Of a DNA stretch of 64,000 nt, positions 33,221 to 44,615 are shown piece by piece. The stretch lies in assembly GCA_905221605.1 (NCBI GenBank), contig CAJNDS010000042.1:110001-174000 (forward strand), given 5' to 3'. The notes under the pieces were generated by a model. The model ran no database searches. It was not told where the DNA came from and saw nothing but the letters and a program-made list of their open reading frames with translations. This stretch comes from Symbiodinium natans (lineage: Eukaryota > Sar > Dinophyceae > Suessiales > Symbiodiniaceae). Each line of letters begins with the position of its first letter. The first letter of the stretch is position 1. The position numbers and the translations under genes were made by a program.

Positions 33221-33802
33221 CGAGACCTTTATGCGCCGAGGATTCAAGTTGAAACCGACAGCAAACCCTTTCTTCCTTCTGGGCTCAGGGTTTGAATACT
33301 TGAACGATCAGCTCCGAACGCATAGCCGCATAGAAGCATGTAGCCTCATGGAAACCCTCAGTCCCAGCCCTCTTCAGCTTTCATGGCCCTTTGGCCCAAC
33401 GGCTGCCACATCTTTGAGAATGAACGAAAGAAATGATGCTTCTGGGAAAGAAATACAGAATCATGGGAAAGGTAAGGGCCGGGGTTCAAGATTCTTCGGC
33501 ATAAACTCTCAAGGCAGTCAGGGCCTATAGGGCATGTACAAGGTTCAGAGGCTTGATATGCCGGGTCCACATCTTCCTGCTAGGAGGAGTGGATCCCTAG
33601 AACCCTAAAGCCCTAACACCTAAACCCCCCAACAAATGGAAGGTCACGGCCTGTTGCCTTGTGGCCACGACACGAGCTTAGGGAAGGCTTAAAGCTATGG
33701 GTTCTGTCAGGGCTTGAGGTTTACAGATGGGTTTGAAGGTTCCAAGCTTAGACGGATGCAATCTGTGCCTCCGCGGGACGCTGCAGGACCAAGAAAAAGG
33801 CG

Positions 33803-33897
33803 AAAACTCGGAAGGCACGTGGAGCACCAGACACCAAAGATCTGTTTAGCCAAAACAGACCTTTGGTGTCCGCTGCTCTCAAGTGCCTTTCCGAGTT
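33803..33897. repeat. Fold-back palindrome P6
   Basis: Arms 33,803-33,847 and 33,852-33,897, loop 4 nt, several mismatches and small indels. The right arm is normal unit sequence (compare 10,815-10,840 and 8,375-8,395). The left arm is its inverted copy and is not seen in U1, U2 or U4. Confidence 0.85.
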
Positions 33898-34790
33898 GAG
33901 GACTCAGCAGTGTTCTGTTATATATTTAGCTCTAAGACGTCAGGCGATCTGATGTTCAGGCTTGTCGCATGTGGTGAAGTTGCACACAGCTGCACGAGGC
34001 AGCACATTCGAGCCAGAACGGTCGCCACCATTCTCTGCATCCAGGCTGAACCGTTCACGCAGGCATCTCCGTGCGCTGTCACTGCTGTCACCGGCGCTGC
34101 GGGGGAACGCTGCTTTCTGGGAGTTTTTGGCATTTGATCGCAGGCCTGGCCTCCTTTGGAGGCGTAACGGCCATCGTTACGCAATCAATACTGTGCGCAG
34201 GCACAGTGGAGGCTAACCAGATAGCACTCAGACGTTCACACCTGTCAGGATAAGAAATAGATGGATACTTTCAGCTGATGCAAACACGCTTCTTTCTTAA
34301 GCGGTCGGCTCGTCCAGAGCCACAACTTGAACTGCTTAACCGCGTGAAGGACAGGAATTGGGCGGAAAAAAACCTAGATTCGGAAAAGCGGCAGAAACTG
34401 AAGAAACTGCATTCAAGATTGTTACGACTCAGCTGGTGTGAAGTGGCAACACCGAGCAATGCTACTCTCTCGACCCACACAAAGAAAGTCAGAGCCGGCA
34501 AAAAACAAACGGGACCCCGCATCAAGTCTCGCCGAGCGGCCACTCCCGGCCGCGCGCCAGGAATTCCTGAGAGAAAAGGGCGCACGGACCCCGACGGCTT
34601 GCTTCGGTCTCTGCCGTGAGGCATAGCAAGACTCTAGACTTGGCGCGCGCCTCATGAGGCTGCTGCACCCGGCATACGCGGTCTTCGCCTTCATCGCATT
34701 GCAAAAACAGTCTTCCCGGGTCCGGCTACAGCAGAACTCTCAGAAACATCCGACAAGCACGCGCATGAAAAGCCCAAAACGGATTCCCAC

Positions 34791-37700
34791 CTGCAAGGTC
34801 TCAGCAGCGTCCTTCGGCAAGGCCTCCTCGACTCGGCGGTACCTCGGCGGATGCAGAGCAATCTGCTAAACGTGAAGTAACTACAGTCATCTGCAGCGGT
34901 TCTGGCGTCTTGCCTTCCCTCCCCGACCCTTCGCGACATCCGCATGGGCCCCCGGGCCAGGCGTGGGCCCGAACCTGCGCGATGGAGAAGCGGGACCTCG
35001 GCAAAACTAAAAGCTACCGCCCCTTCAAGCACAGACCGGAGCATCAAGCGCAACCCAGGAGCCAGGGCGTCACTCTGAGGAGGCCGGCGATCAGGCCGAT
35101 TCCTGCCTGACAGAGCCAAGGTCCCCACCCCCCCCCCGCACTTGGAGGATTTTCACCAGGATACACCCCATACACGATGCGCACAAGGTGACGGTGCTCG
35201 ACCCAGCGTGTCGGCAGAAAATTGCGAAAGTAGTGTCGGGGGCTTCGTTAAGGTTCTGTTTAAAGCCCAATATTGGGTTTCGATAGCATATGTGTTTGCC
35301 ACATATCTTCCTTTCCAATCTTCCCAACCTTCCTAAAAATCATCCTCGAAACTCGCCTCGGCTTCCATCCAGAACATGCAGACCAGCACCCTTGCCCCCC
35401 GGCTAAAAATTTTCGGACCAATCACTGGGGACCCCCAACAAACCCCCTGCGACCCCTGCTAGGACCTCAACCTCATCCTGAAATCATCCTCTCTCAACAT
35501 CCCGGCTGCCCACAATCTTCCTAAAATCGTCCTCGAAACAATCCTCAACATCGTCCTAAGACCATCCTCTTCGAAGATTCCGGCTACCCAATCTTCCTAA
35601 AATCGTTGTCAACATGATCCTCAAGTCCTACAACCATCCTCGCTCCCGAATGGCCCCCCTCCCGCCGTCCCCCGGAACGAGATGGGGCCCCTCCCCCTTC
35701 AAAGTTTCAAGGAGGCCCCGGACAAGCTCGGCCATTTTTCCGGAGCCTCCGCTGCCTTTTCGTGCCCCTTCCGGGCTTCTTTGCCCGGAAAGCTAGAATC
35801 ATCCCCCAAGCATCCACGCAAAAAAAGCTGTAGAGGAAGATTTGAGGGAACAGTGAAAGATGATGTTGGGATGACGATGCGGACAAAAAAACGGGGTGGA
35901 AGGTGCCGGAGGATGATATGAGGAAACGGGGAGCATAGTTTTTAGGTTGAGGGAAAACAAGTATTTGTTTTTGCTTCCACGTTCGGATCCCAACCTACCT
36001 GGACCCTAGGCCCTGGACTCTAGACTCTAGCCGCTACTCTCCCCTGATCATCCCCCAACCCCCCCCCCCTGCGCACCGGGGAGGTGAACAAGGGGATCTT
36101 GTAGCTCGCAGAGAGGATCTGTCGGCGCAGGTGGTGATCGTCCAGGCCCTGCATCCAGGTTTGGCAATGAGTGGCACCGCGATGAACTACGGCTACTTCC
36201 GGGCTGGGACGACAAGCTGACCAGCTGCGGCGCGCTCAGGCGCCGAACGGGAGTGCCTTAAACGGCTCGCACCCGCAGATCATGATGTACAGGATGACCC
36301 CGCAGCTCCACAGGTCGGCGGGGTACGGCACCTCACGGTGTGGGCTTCAAGGGGGGCTCTCACCCAAGATCGAAGATCGTCGACGCCGACCGCGCGGAAA
36401 GCGCTGCCCTCTGATGGAAGCTGCGATCCGGTGACAGCTGGGGGCGCTGCGTACCCTCCGCCTCGAAAAGCCACACAGCAGACAACAGCAGGCAACAGCA
36501 CAACCCGAACGGCGGCTTATCAGATTGTCAACATCCGCCAGTCGCTCCACGACGAACTCGAAAGGCCATGCTCACCCAGATTCCTCTTGCATCGACTTCG
36601 AGGTACCAGTAGGGAGGATGACGAGTCGGGTGCTAAACATCAAAGCTGAACCCCCGCCGTGCCTTGTAAAACTTCTGGGGCGGCATAGTGCACAGTCCCA
36701 CAAGTTGATGTGATGTGCGTTTCCCTGCGGCTCAGGGGCTTGTAGTCTTGCATTGCAGGGTTCCGTGGTAGAGGAAAAAACAGTGCAGGCTTGGAAACTT
36801 GAGTCAATGGCAAGTGCCCAGAGTGCCCTATATGACATACAGTCGAAGTGTTGGGAAGTGCGTTGGCTTTGGCGGCCCAAGGCTTAGGCTCCACAAACAC
36901 TGGGTGCCCCGGCCCAGGAGCGAGTGCTGTGCTCAGGCCGAAATCTGCGATTTTTACGTTGCCCTCCTCGTCCAGGAGGAGGTTCTCGAGCCTGTGCCGG
37001 TTCTCACACTCCAAGTTTGCGGTGACCCGGTGGGCCTCCGAGAGCTGCTAGGAGTTTGGGAAGTTCGGGTCTTCGGGGCAGGATCCCACGTCGGCACCGT
37101 GCGGAAAGGTGAACAGGCGGACCTTTCCCGCATTCCGTCTGCCCGAGAAGCTCCGGCGCTGTCCGCCCCGTGCTCCTCCCGTTGCCATGCCCTATCGAAG
37201 GTTGGCGGGTGTGCGTTCCTCTCTTTTGTCGAAAAACGGCCTCCTCAAGTCGGTGAGCAGACAGCGCCCTGCTTTCCACTCCGCCGGACCAACATTCCTC
37301 CCCCGCCCCCCCCCCCCCCGAGAGATTCCGCACTGTTCCTCGAGGAAGGAGATCCTGCGGGGAAACTTGAAAGACCCATTTGCCCTTCCTTAGCCAGGAA
37401 CCGTTCAACTCACATGAACCTCATAGAAGCCCGTTTGCTTGGCACGAGGTGTCTGGCACTACCTGCCATCTGCTTCCTATCTGGGATATTCTCTCATACC
37501 CTTTTTCAAAGGGGGCGGCAACCAGAGATCCAAAAGAGCAACGCGACATCACAAGCGATCTTGAGGCTCCGAGTGCACTGAGTGCACTGCTTGAGGTCTC
37601 CGTGCGCGACTTTCGCGGCATGAACCTTGCAACGTGAACTCTTCTCAGGAGATCTTTGGTACCCAGTTCTCAGACAATGAGTCTAGTCTGATCTTCTTCC

Positions 37701-39441
37701 TGTTGGACACTGCAAGGGGGCGGCCAGCTTCTTCACGCTGCTCCCAGCCCACAATGTCAAGCCCGCAAACTGCTGCAGAACGAACATGCAAAAACCGAAA
37801 TACGATCCCCACCCAACAATGTACCCGCACGCGCACGCGCGCGCATGGCAAGGGCCTCCTCGAGGCCGGCCATGATCTGCCGGAAGAGGCGGCGGGCCTG
37901 CCGCAAGCCGCAAGCTGGAAGCCGCGAGTTTTGGGATCAAGGAATCAAGGCTCTCCACTCGCCACCTTTAAGATGAGCTCCCGGGAAGTGTTCTTGGAGT
38001 GGGCAGGGTGGTTGAAGGTGAGGGGGGTGCTCACTGAGTAGGCTCGACACGCATTTGTCCATGCGCACCTCGGGCTCCTCAAGGCCCGGCTGCTTGTGGA
38101 CATATTCAAATAGGTCCCCACCGCCTACGTACCTGACAGGAGCGCCACCAGGAACACGCACGAACTCTGAAAGTTCAGGGTTCTCAGAGCCTGAGAAGTT
38201 TCAGCAGTTTGCGAAATTCAGCACCATGTCCAGACTCCGGAAAAACCCAAGCAGCACAGGCTCCGGTGAGGCACTCCATGATGATGAACGATCGACAGCG
38301 CGTCGAAACCACCTCATGCATCTTCACCTGATCTATGGTGCGGACAGCGGTCCCTTTCAGCAATCATGCCGAACACAGACACTGCTGGTTGGCCTACCTT
38401 ACGTTCTCTCGGATCCAGAGCAGTGTGTGTGGCACAGCTCAAATCGAACAATGTACATGCGTGCGTGCGTGCCTGCGTGCCTGAATGCCCGTGCGACTCC
38501 CTGCGTGCGTGCGTGGGTGCGACGTTGTGAGACTCCTTGCGTTTCCGAAGCATCTGGCATGTCTCGAAGCAAGGCAACTTCTTCGCCGTAACCCCCACGA
38601 AGCTCGCTGCGTGACAAGGGTCAGGAACACAAAGGCTGCACTCTGCCAAGGTGCCCCACGTCTGCAGCAATGAATTCAAATATATGTACACAAAATACCG
38701 TAAATACCATGTACACAACTTGGACATGAAAACTGAGGACGTCTGTGCTTCGCAACCTGCGACTGGACTGATGTAAGCCAATGACTTCCTGAGGGGCCCA
38801 TAACTTCCAACGCCTTCTCTTTCTCAATCAGATCGCAAAGGCCTTCTTCGCATGTCAACCCAAGCCAACCCTGAAGAGAGGCCAAGACTGGAACTCAAAC
38901 GTCCACCGCATCATGACACATCATGACCTGACCCTCAACAACTTCAACAACATACAAGCAACATACAACAACATACAACAACATACAGCAACATTGCGAC
39001 AAGCATCAGCAACCCTGGAAAGTCCGCTCCCAGGGCTGCGGCTATGTTGGGGTGCCAGAAGCGCTTCAAAATCTGCGCCTGTCAAAGAAGCACTCCGGGT
39101 CAGCGATCGGTTTGCGTCGCAGCCCGCGCTGCACCCCCAGTCCTGCCATGTCCTGCCTCATCGTGCACCTTCTTCGCATCGTGCCAGGACCGGTTGCGAA
39201 GGATCTGGGCGGATGGAAGGCACCGGCTGGTGCCAGAAAGGCTAAGGGTAACGACATAGCATGGACATAGCCTTTGTGCAGGCCCTACGTGAGATTAGCG
39301 CCCTGAGAAGCCTTGAGAATGCTTCTCATCTCTGCCCATGCACGCCTATACGGCCCGATACCTCCACCGAGGCCCCAGCTTTCAGAGCCACCGTCTCTTC
39401 CGTCGAGATGCGGGTCGCAAGTTTGACCTTCCCAGGCTTCT
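34791..39441 (-). CDS. K3: AMPK/SNF1/MARK-like serine/threonine kinase, multi-exon
   Basis: Best-preserved kinase copy. Exons in transcript order: 39,372-39,441 (PGKVKLATRIS and VALK, nucleotide-binding region and Lys); 39,043-39,078 (AQILKRFWHPNI, helix C end); 38,275-38,327 (VKMHEVVSTR); 38,069-38,132 (YVGGGDLFEYV, hinge); 37,856-37,897 (ARRLFRQIMAGLEE); 37,591-37,625 (VHAAKVAHGDLK, catalytic loop); 36,914-36,991 (LENLLLD, KIADFGLS); 36,663-36,724 (TSTCGTVHYAAPEVLQG); 36,242-36,331 (VPYPADLWSCGVILY); 36,077-36,148 (LDDHHLRRQIL); 35,069-35,106 (GLIAGLLRVTP); 34,957-34,996 (SRFSIAQVRAHAW, subdomain XI); 34,791-34,842 (EEALPKDAAETLQ). Joining them reproduces the CAMK-like kinase spacing. The HRD arginine is Gly (non-RD type); catalytic Asp, Asn, DFG and APE are present. 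I did not find the exon holding the helix C Glu, and the APE-to-subdomain IX junction is unresolved, so activity is uncertain. Confidence 0.8.
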
Positions 39442-40299
39442 GGGGCTTTCGGCTATGCAAGATGCATGAAGCACAACCCTCCGCCCTTAGCGGCTATAAG
39501 GGCCATATTCCCATGTGGATGAATGCGGACGGGAGCGCTAGAGGGATGAGACCAGTGAGGGGTGGAAGCACCTGACATTAAGTACCTACGAAGACGACCA
39601 GCAATCGTCGGAAATCCACGGCTGCACCCGGCTGCAATGCCAGGCATCACATCCGAATCCATAAGCATCTTTACATCCAAATCCAGAACCATCATTTAAG
39701 AATAGGCTTCCCAAAGAACCCATAGTCCTCCTCATACTTGTGAGGCCCTGAGCCGTGACATTGATCCCCGCCCCGCCCCTTCCGCACCTTTGCAAACGAG
39801 CCTGCGCCAACCGTGGCCCCTGTTTCAGTCGCAGGTTCTTTGTTGCTTAATGCCAGGGCATGCTGTCAGAGCTGGGCTTGGCAAGCCCAGGGCTGCTTGG
39901 CAAGCCCAAGAAGAGAGCAAAGGCCCCTGCCTAAGGTGTAGTCCCTGAGACCAGCCGCCTGCGATGCAAAAATGAAGCCCCAGCTCCCCCGGCTCACATG
40001 AAAAGCATGAAAAGGGGCCTTGGCCGACAGAGGGGCAGGGGGGGGGTTACACCATTCTGCACAGGTGCAAGGCGGCAGAAGCTAGCTGGCAGAGAGAGCA
40101 AAGAGAAAAAGGAATGCCTCTCGGATCACCGCAGGGTGGGGAGGTCCGTCTGAGTTGAAGCCGCAAGCCGAATTTCAACATGAGCTCGGCCTAAGCCAAA
40201 ACCTACGCGGACTTTTGCAGCCGCCCCGGCACACACGTTAAGGGGTATAAAGAGGGACCCCTGGAAGGGACTACCTTAGTCTTATTCCCCTATTCAACC

Positions 40300-40365
40300 C
40301 CTCTACATACAGAAATATATACACACATATGTATATACATATATATATATATATGTATGTGGTTG
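40300..40365. repeat. AT-rich (TA)n tract
   Basis: ATATATGTATAT-type tract at the left border of the telomere-like block inserted in U4; a second AT tract is at 40,818-40,868. Confidence 0.8.
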
Positions 40366-40439
40366 CGCGCTGGCGGCCCCCCCCCCCTCCCCCCTTCCCC
40401 CCCCCTCCCCCCCCCCCTCCCCCCGTGCTGGAGGGGTGG

Positions 40440-40735
40440 TTATGGGTTGGTTTTAGGGTGTAGGGATTTAGGGTTTTAGGGTTTAGGGTTTAGGGTTTGG
40501 GTTTAGGGTATAGGGTTTAGGGCTTAGGGCTTAGGGCTTGGGGCTTAAGGCTTAGGGCTTAGGGCTTAGGGCTTAGGGCTTAGGGCTTAGGGCTTAGGGC
40601 TTCGGGCTTAGGGCTTAGGGCTTAGGGGTTAGGGGTTAGGGGTGAGGGGTTAGGGGTTAGGGGTTAGGGGTTAGGGGTTAGGGGTTAGGGGTTAGGGGTT
40701 AGGGTTTAAGGTTTAGGGTTGGTTTAGGGGAGACC
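40440..40735. repeat. Drifted telomere-like array in U4
   Basis: Heptamers in three blocks: TTTAGGG at both ends, a long GCTTAGG block (40,515-40,624) and a GGGGTTA block (40,625-40,700). Related words continue at 40,975-41,090 after a poly-G and AT tract. Strand sense is G-rich on the plus strand. Each variant is homogeneous over many copies, so variants spread by local amplification. Confidence 0.9.
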
Positions 40736-41090
40736 GTAGACCATGGGGGGGTGGTGGGGGGGGGGGGGGGGGGGCCCGAGAACGCACAGCGCACAACCAT
40801 ACATACCCAAAAAAGCTCCCATATACATATATATATATACATACATATATATAAATATATACATATATCTCTCTCTCTCTCCCGAAAAGAACCCTGAATA
40901 ACGCCTGAGGTCCCTTACAAAGGGTGGTTGCCGGATCAAAACATAAAAAAGTACCAAAAACATAAACGGCCGAGGGTCTAGGGCTTAGGGACTTCGGGCT
41001 TAGGGTGTAGGGTTTAGGGAAGAGGGTATGGGGTTTAGGGTTTAGGGTTCAGGGGTTTAGGGTTTAAGGGTTTAGGGCCCAGGGTTTATA
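40736..41090. other. Poly-G, AT tract and telomere-like words
   Basis: Continuation of the block inserted in U4: poly-G (40,757-40,774), ATATAC tract, a short GC-neutral stretch, then TTTAGGG-like words. No gene. Confidence 0.7.
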
Positions 41091-41193
41091 ATAGTTTGTC
41101 TTTGTATCGCTCCTTTTTTTTTGCGCTTTGTTGTTTTTTTTACCCCTATCCACCTTACAAGGGTCCCTCCTTTAGTCCCTTGAACATGTTTGG

Positions 41194-44100
41194 CCTGCGG
41201 ATCGTGGCCCAAACCGAGGAGCATCATCTCCTCCAGCTGCTCAAAGGCCTCAGACAATGCTTGCGGGACTCCGTTTCCGAATTCGTTTAAGCTAACCACA
41301 GCTGCCGGTGTCCGAGACGGTCGGAACGTGACTTCAAAGGGGGAAGTTACTTTGGGCTTTGGACGGGTTTGGGGTGGGAAGGGGCAAGGCTCTCAACATT
41401 CAGCCCGAGTCCAGCTGAGGCGGGCGCCGAGGAGCGGAGGCCTGCGGAAGGGCCACGGTGACCGTTACTCAGCCCTTTTTAGGGGTTCGGGATGGTTCGG
41501 GCCTTATAGGGGGCCTCGTCTTGATGCAACATGCGCTTGTGGCACACAGCAGGGAAGCTTCAGGAGCTGGTGGACATGCGAAGGCAAAACAGACTGAAAG
41601 CACACAAGCAGAGCAACTCTGGCGAGTTGCACAAGCCTCCGACTGATAGTCTTTTGTTCTTCTGCTGTCTTCTGGGTTCGGTCAACTTTCGAGGTTCCGA
41701 GACGGACGTGCTTTAAACCTTGAAGCTTCAACTCTGAGACCCAGCGCCTAGCACAGCTTGCAGGCGGTTCTCGAAGGCCACCTTCCAGGCCCCGACGTCC
41801 TCCGTGGAGGGTCAGGGCGGAAGGGATCTCTTGGAAGTGCGCGTTGGCAAACGGGGCTGAGAAGAATGAAGACGGGGAAGAGTTCGAGGCCCTGAGGCGT
41901 TGCGGGGTTCCGGCGCGGAGGGTCTACGAGTCTACATCCTGAATAGGGGACCTACATTGGCACCGCCCTGCACTATTGGCGGGCTGTGCGTCCAGGGGAT
42001 TCAGGGTGTACGGCGCCTGCTTAGCCGAAGCTCTTGAAGTCACACCAGGGATCATCACCCATCCTCCGCCTTTCTTCCTCCGCTGCTAGCCTCTCTGGGT
42101 ACTGCTTGGGGCGTGTGGGCCCTGGCTCGAGTGAGATGCCAGCTCGAAATCTGAGCTCATCCCGTCCTCCTGTCACGTCGAAGAAGTTCGAAAGTCCCCA
42201 AAGCTCAAAAAGTTTTAAGCCCCCCCTCCCTCAAAAAAACGCAGAAGACCTCACTCAAAACAAAAATGGAAGGCTGCAGGCTCCGGCCTTCCGAGGTCTG
42301 GAGGCGACGAGCAGAGCGGCGACCTGGACAGCGGAGCCACAACACGGGGGGGGCCCTTCCGGGCGCTCTGCGGGCGCTCTCCAGTAGGCTTGCGAGGGTT
42401 GGAAGGCTGTAGAGGGAATCTATACTCTCCAGAGAGCGATGTACGCAAGTAGGGGAGCTCCAAGCGGATTCTTGTTGGTCCGAGACTTGGGGTGTAAGGG
42501 CCATGGGACTCCTGCTTTGGTCCAAGGACATGGCCCCGAAGCCCATTTCAGCAGCTTGAAGCGCTTAGGTGTTTTCGAAGGTCTGGGGTTGACAGCCTCT
42601 TGCGGCCCTCTGCATTCATGGCTTCGAGCTTTTGGTCGTGCTTAGGGCTCAGGGTGTCCCGGAGCTGCAATCGAATCCGATGGCCCTGCTCCTCAGTTCA
42701 GACTACGAGTGTAGTCGGATGCCTTTTGGGCTCGGGCGGGCTGAGGCTGCAGGGACAAACAAGCGCGAAGCACGCACATGTCTATAGGGTCAGCCTCGCG
42801 ACGAAGGCGCTCGCCGCTGGCTATCTTGACAAAGGAGCGCCCGCCATATTGGAACCAGGGTCAGCAGACGACCCGAAGCACCCGCCAAGTGGACACGCCG
42901 CGCTAAGCCCTTTAATACCAAACCTCTGAACCCCATGTACCGCAGCGGGGCGCGCCAGGATCGGTCTCCAGTTGCGCTGGGTCATGTGCAGTCGTCGATT
43001 CCTGGCTCAAGACACAGCAGAGCTGTCGAAACCGACAAGACAAAGCCTCAACCCTGGACTCTTGCAAGGCCCTGAGCCTCCCAAAGCCAGAAGCTTCAAC
43101 CCTCTAACTAGGCCGCTACAGTCAGGACAGCAGGCTACACTTTGGGGACAGGGTGCTTAGGGCAGCCGAGCGTAGAAGCCTGGAGGCCTCCCGCACGGCG
43201 TATCCCCTAACCGTAACCGTCCTAACCCGCCACGCCCAGGCCCTGAACGCCCCCCAGGCAGAAACATGGCAGCTCGGACCGCTCCAGCAGCGCGTCGACG
43301 TTCTCCATGGCGGAATCACAGATCTGTGGCAGGCTGAAGTGGGGAAAGCACTTTGGACTTTCCACGGACCTATCTTCGCTGGGCCCACAGCTGTCCGACC
43401 CTTTTAACCTCCACCGGCCCTAAACCCTTGAAGCAGCGCGGCTCAGCTCTGGAACTAAACACGAGGTTGAAGAACAAACCTCAGAGACCCGAAAGCCAAC
43501 GCGCGTGGCATGCAGAAGTGCCTTGCTCGGAGCCTTTCGCCTAAACAACACGAGGCTGTTCATAAGCAGTCCACCGCCAATAAAACGTGCACTTGCCCAA
43601 GCCCAACGCCGAGAACAATGAAAACAACCTGATCCGGCCTCCTCTCTGTAGTCGGTCAGGGCCAGCACCTGGGTCAACCTTGAAGTCAGGATCTCGGGGG
43701 TTTAAGGCGGGCGTTGGTCAGGGCGGGTGCAGGCTTTCGTTGTCAAGCTCAATTGAAGGGCCGGGCAAGGCTACCCCTGCCGAACTTCCGCCCGAAATCT
43801 TACTCTCAAGAGCTTCCAAGGAGCAGCTGGCTGACCTCGTCTTTCAGCGCCTCCCAGGACATTGCTTGATGGGGGTGGAACCCTCACCCCTAAACCCCAA
43901 CCCCCCCAACACTCTGTGGACCAGCACAGGCTGGTTTCTCGATGGGCCAAGACCCTCCTGCCTCAGAACTGCCCAGCTAAGGCGGCTAAGAGGTGCCCCC
44001 CTGTGCCTGTTGCCTGAAGTCCATGCAGGACTTCAAGCCCGACAACCCCCCAATCTTACAAAGTTGGGACGCACCTCCAAACCCTAGATTCCCAGATCCC

Positions 44101-44335
44101 AGATTGCCAAAAGAGGCCCTCCCAGCCCAAGGACCCCAAGACCGAACACCGCTGATGTCCAAGCCAGTTTCAGCAGAATCGACCCAAAAACATCTCCCAA
44201 GACATCCCAGCACCAACCCCGTCCCCGCACACACACACACACACACACACTCACACAATCACACACTCACACACTCACGCTCACTCACACTCACTCACAC
44301 TCACTCACACTCACTCACTCACACACACTCACACG

Positions 44336-44431
<96 letters not shown>

Positions 44432-44568
44432 TACTCACTCACTACACTACACTCACTCACTCACTACACTACACTACACTACACTACACTACACTCACTC
44501 ACTCACTCACTCACTCACTCACTCACTCACACACTCACACACTCACTCTTTCTTTCTTTCTTTCGTCA

Positions 44569-44615
<47 letters not shown>

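Larger units (their letters stand above)
31500..39620. repeat. Repeat unit U3 (left half deleted)
   Basis: Third copy. Positions 31,530-32,040 match U1 3,300-3,860 (including the exon with DEVSQLL). Unrelated sequence follows at 32,040-33,220. Then 33,220-39,600 matches U1 7,590-16,850. Most tail exons are therefore absent, but this copy carries the most complete kinase exon set (K3). It is clearly diverged from U1 and U2, and more so than they are from each other. Confidence 0.85.

Noticed and set aside
36799-37581. 260-codon plus-strand frame
   Set aside because: It is antisense to kinase exons at 36,914-36,991 and flanking introns; K1 and K2 do not keep it open.
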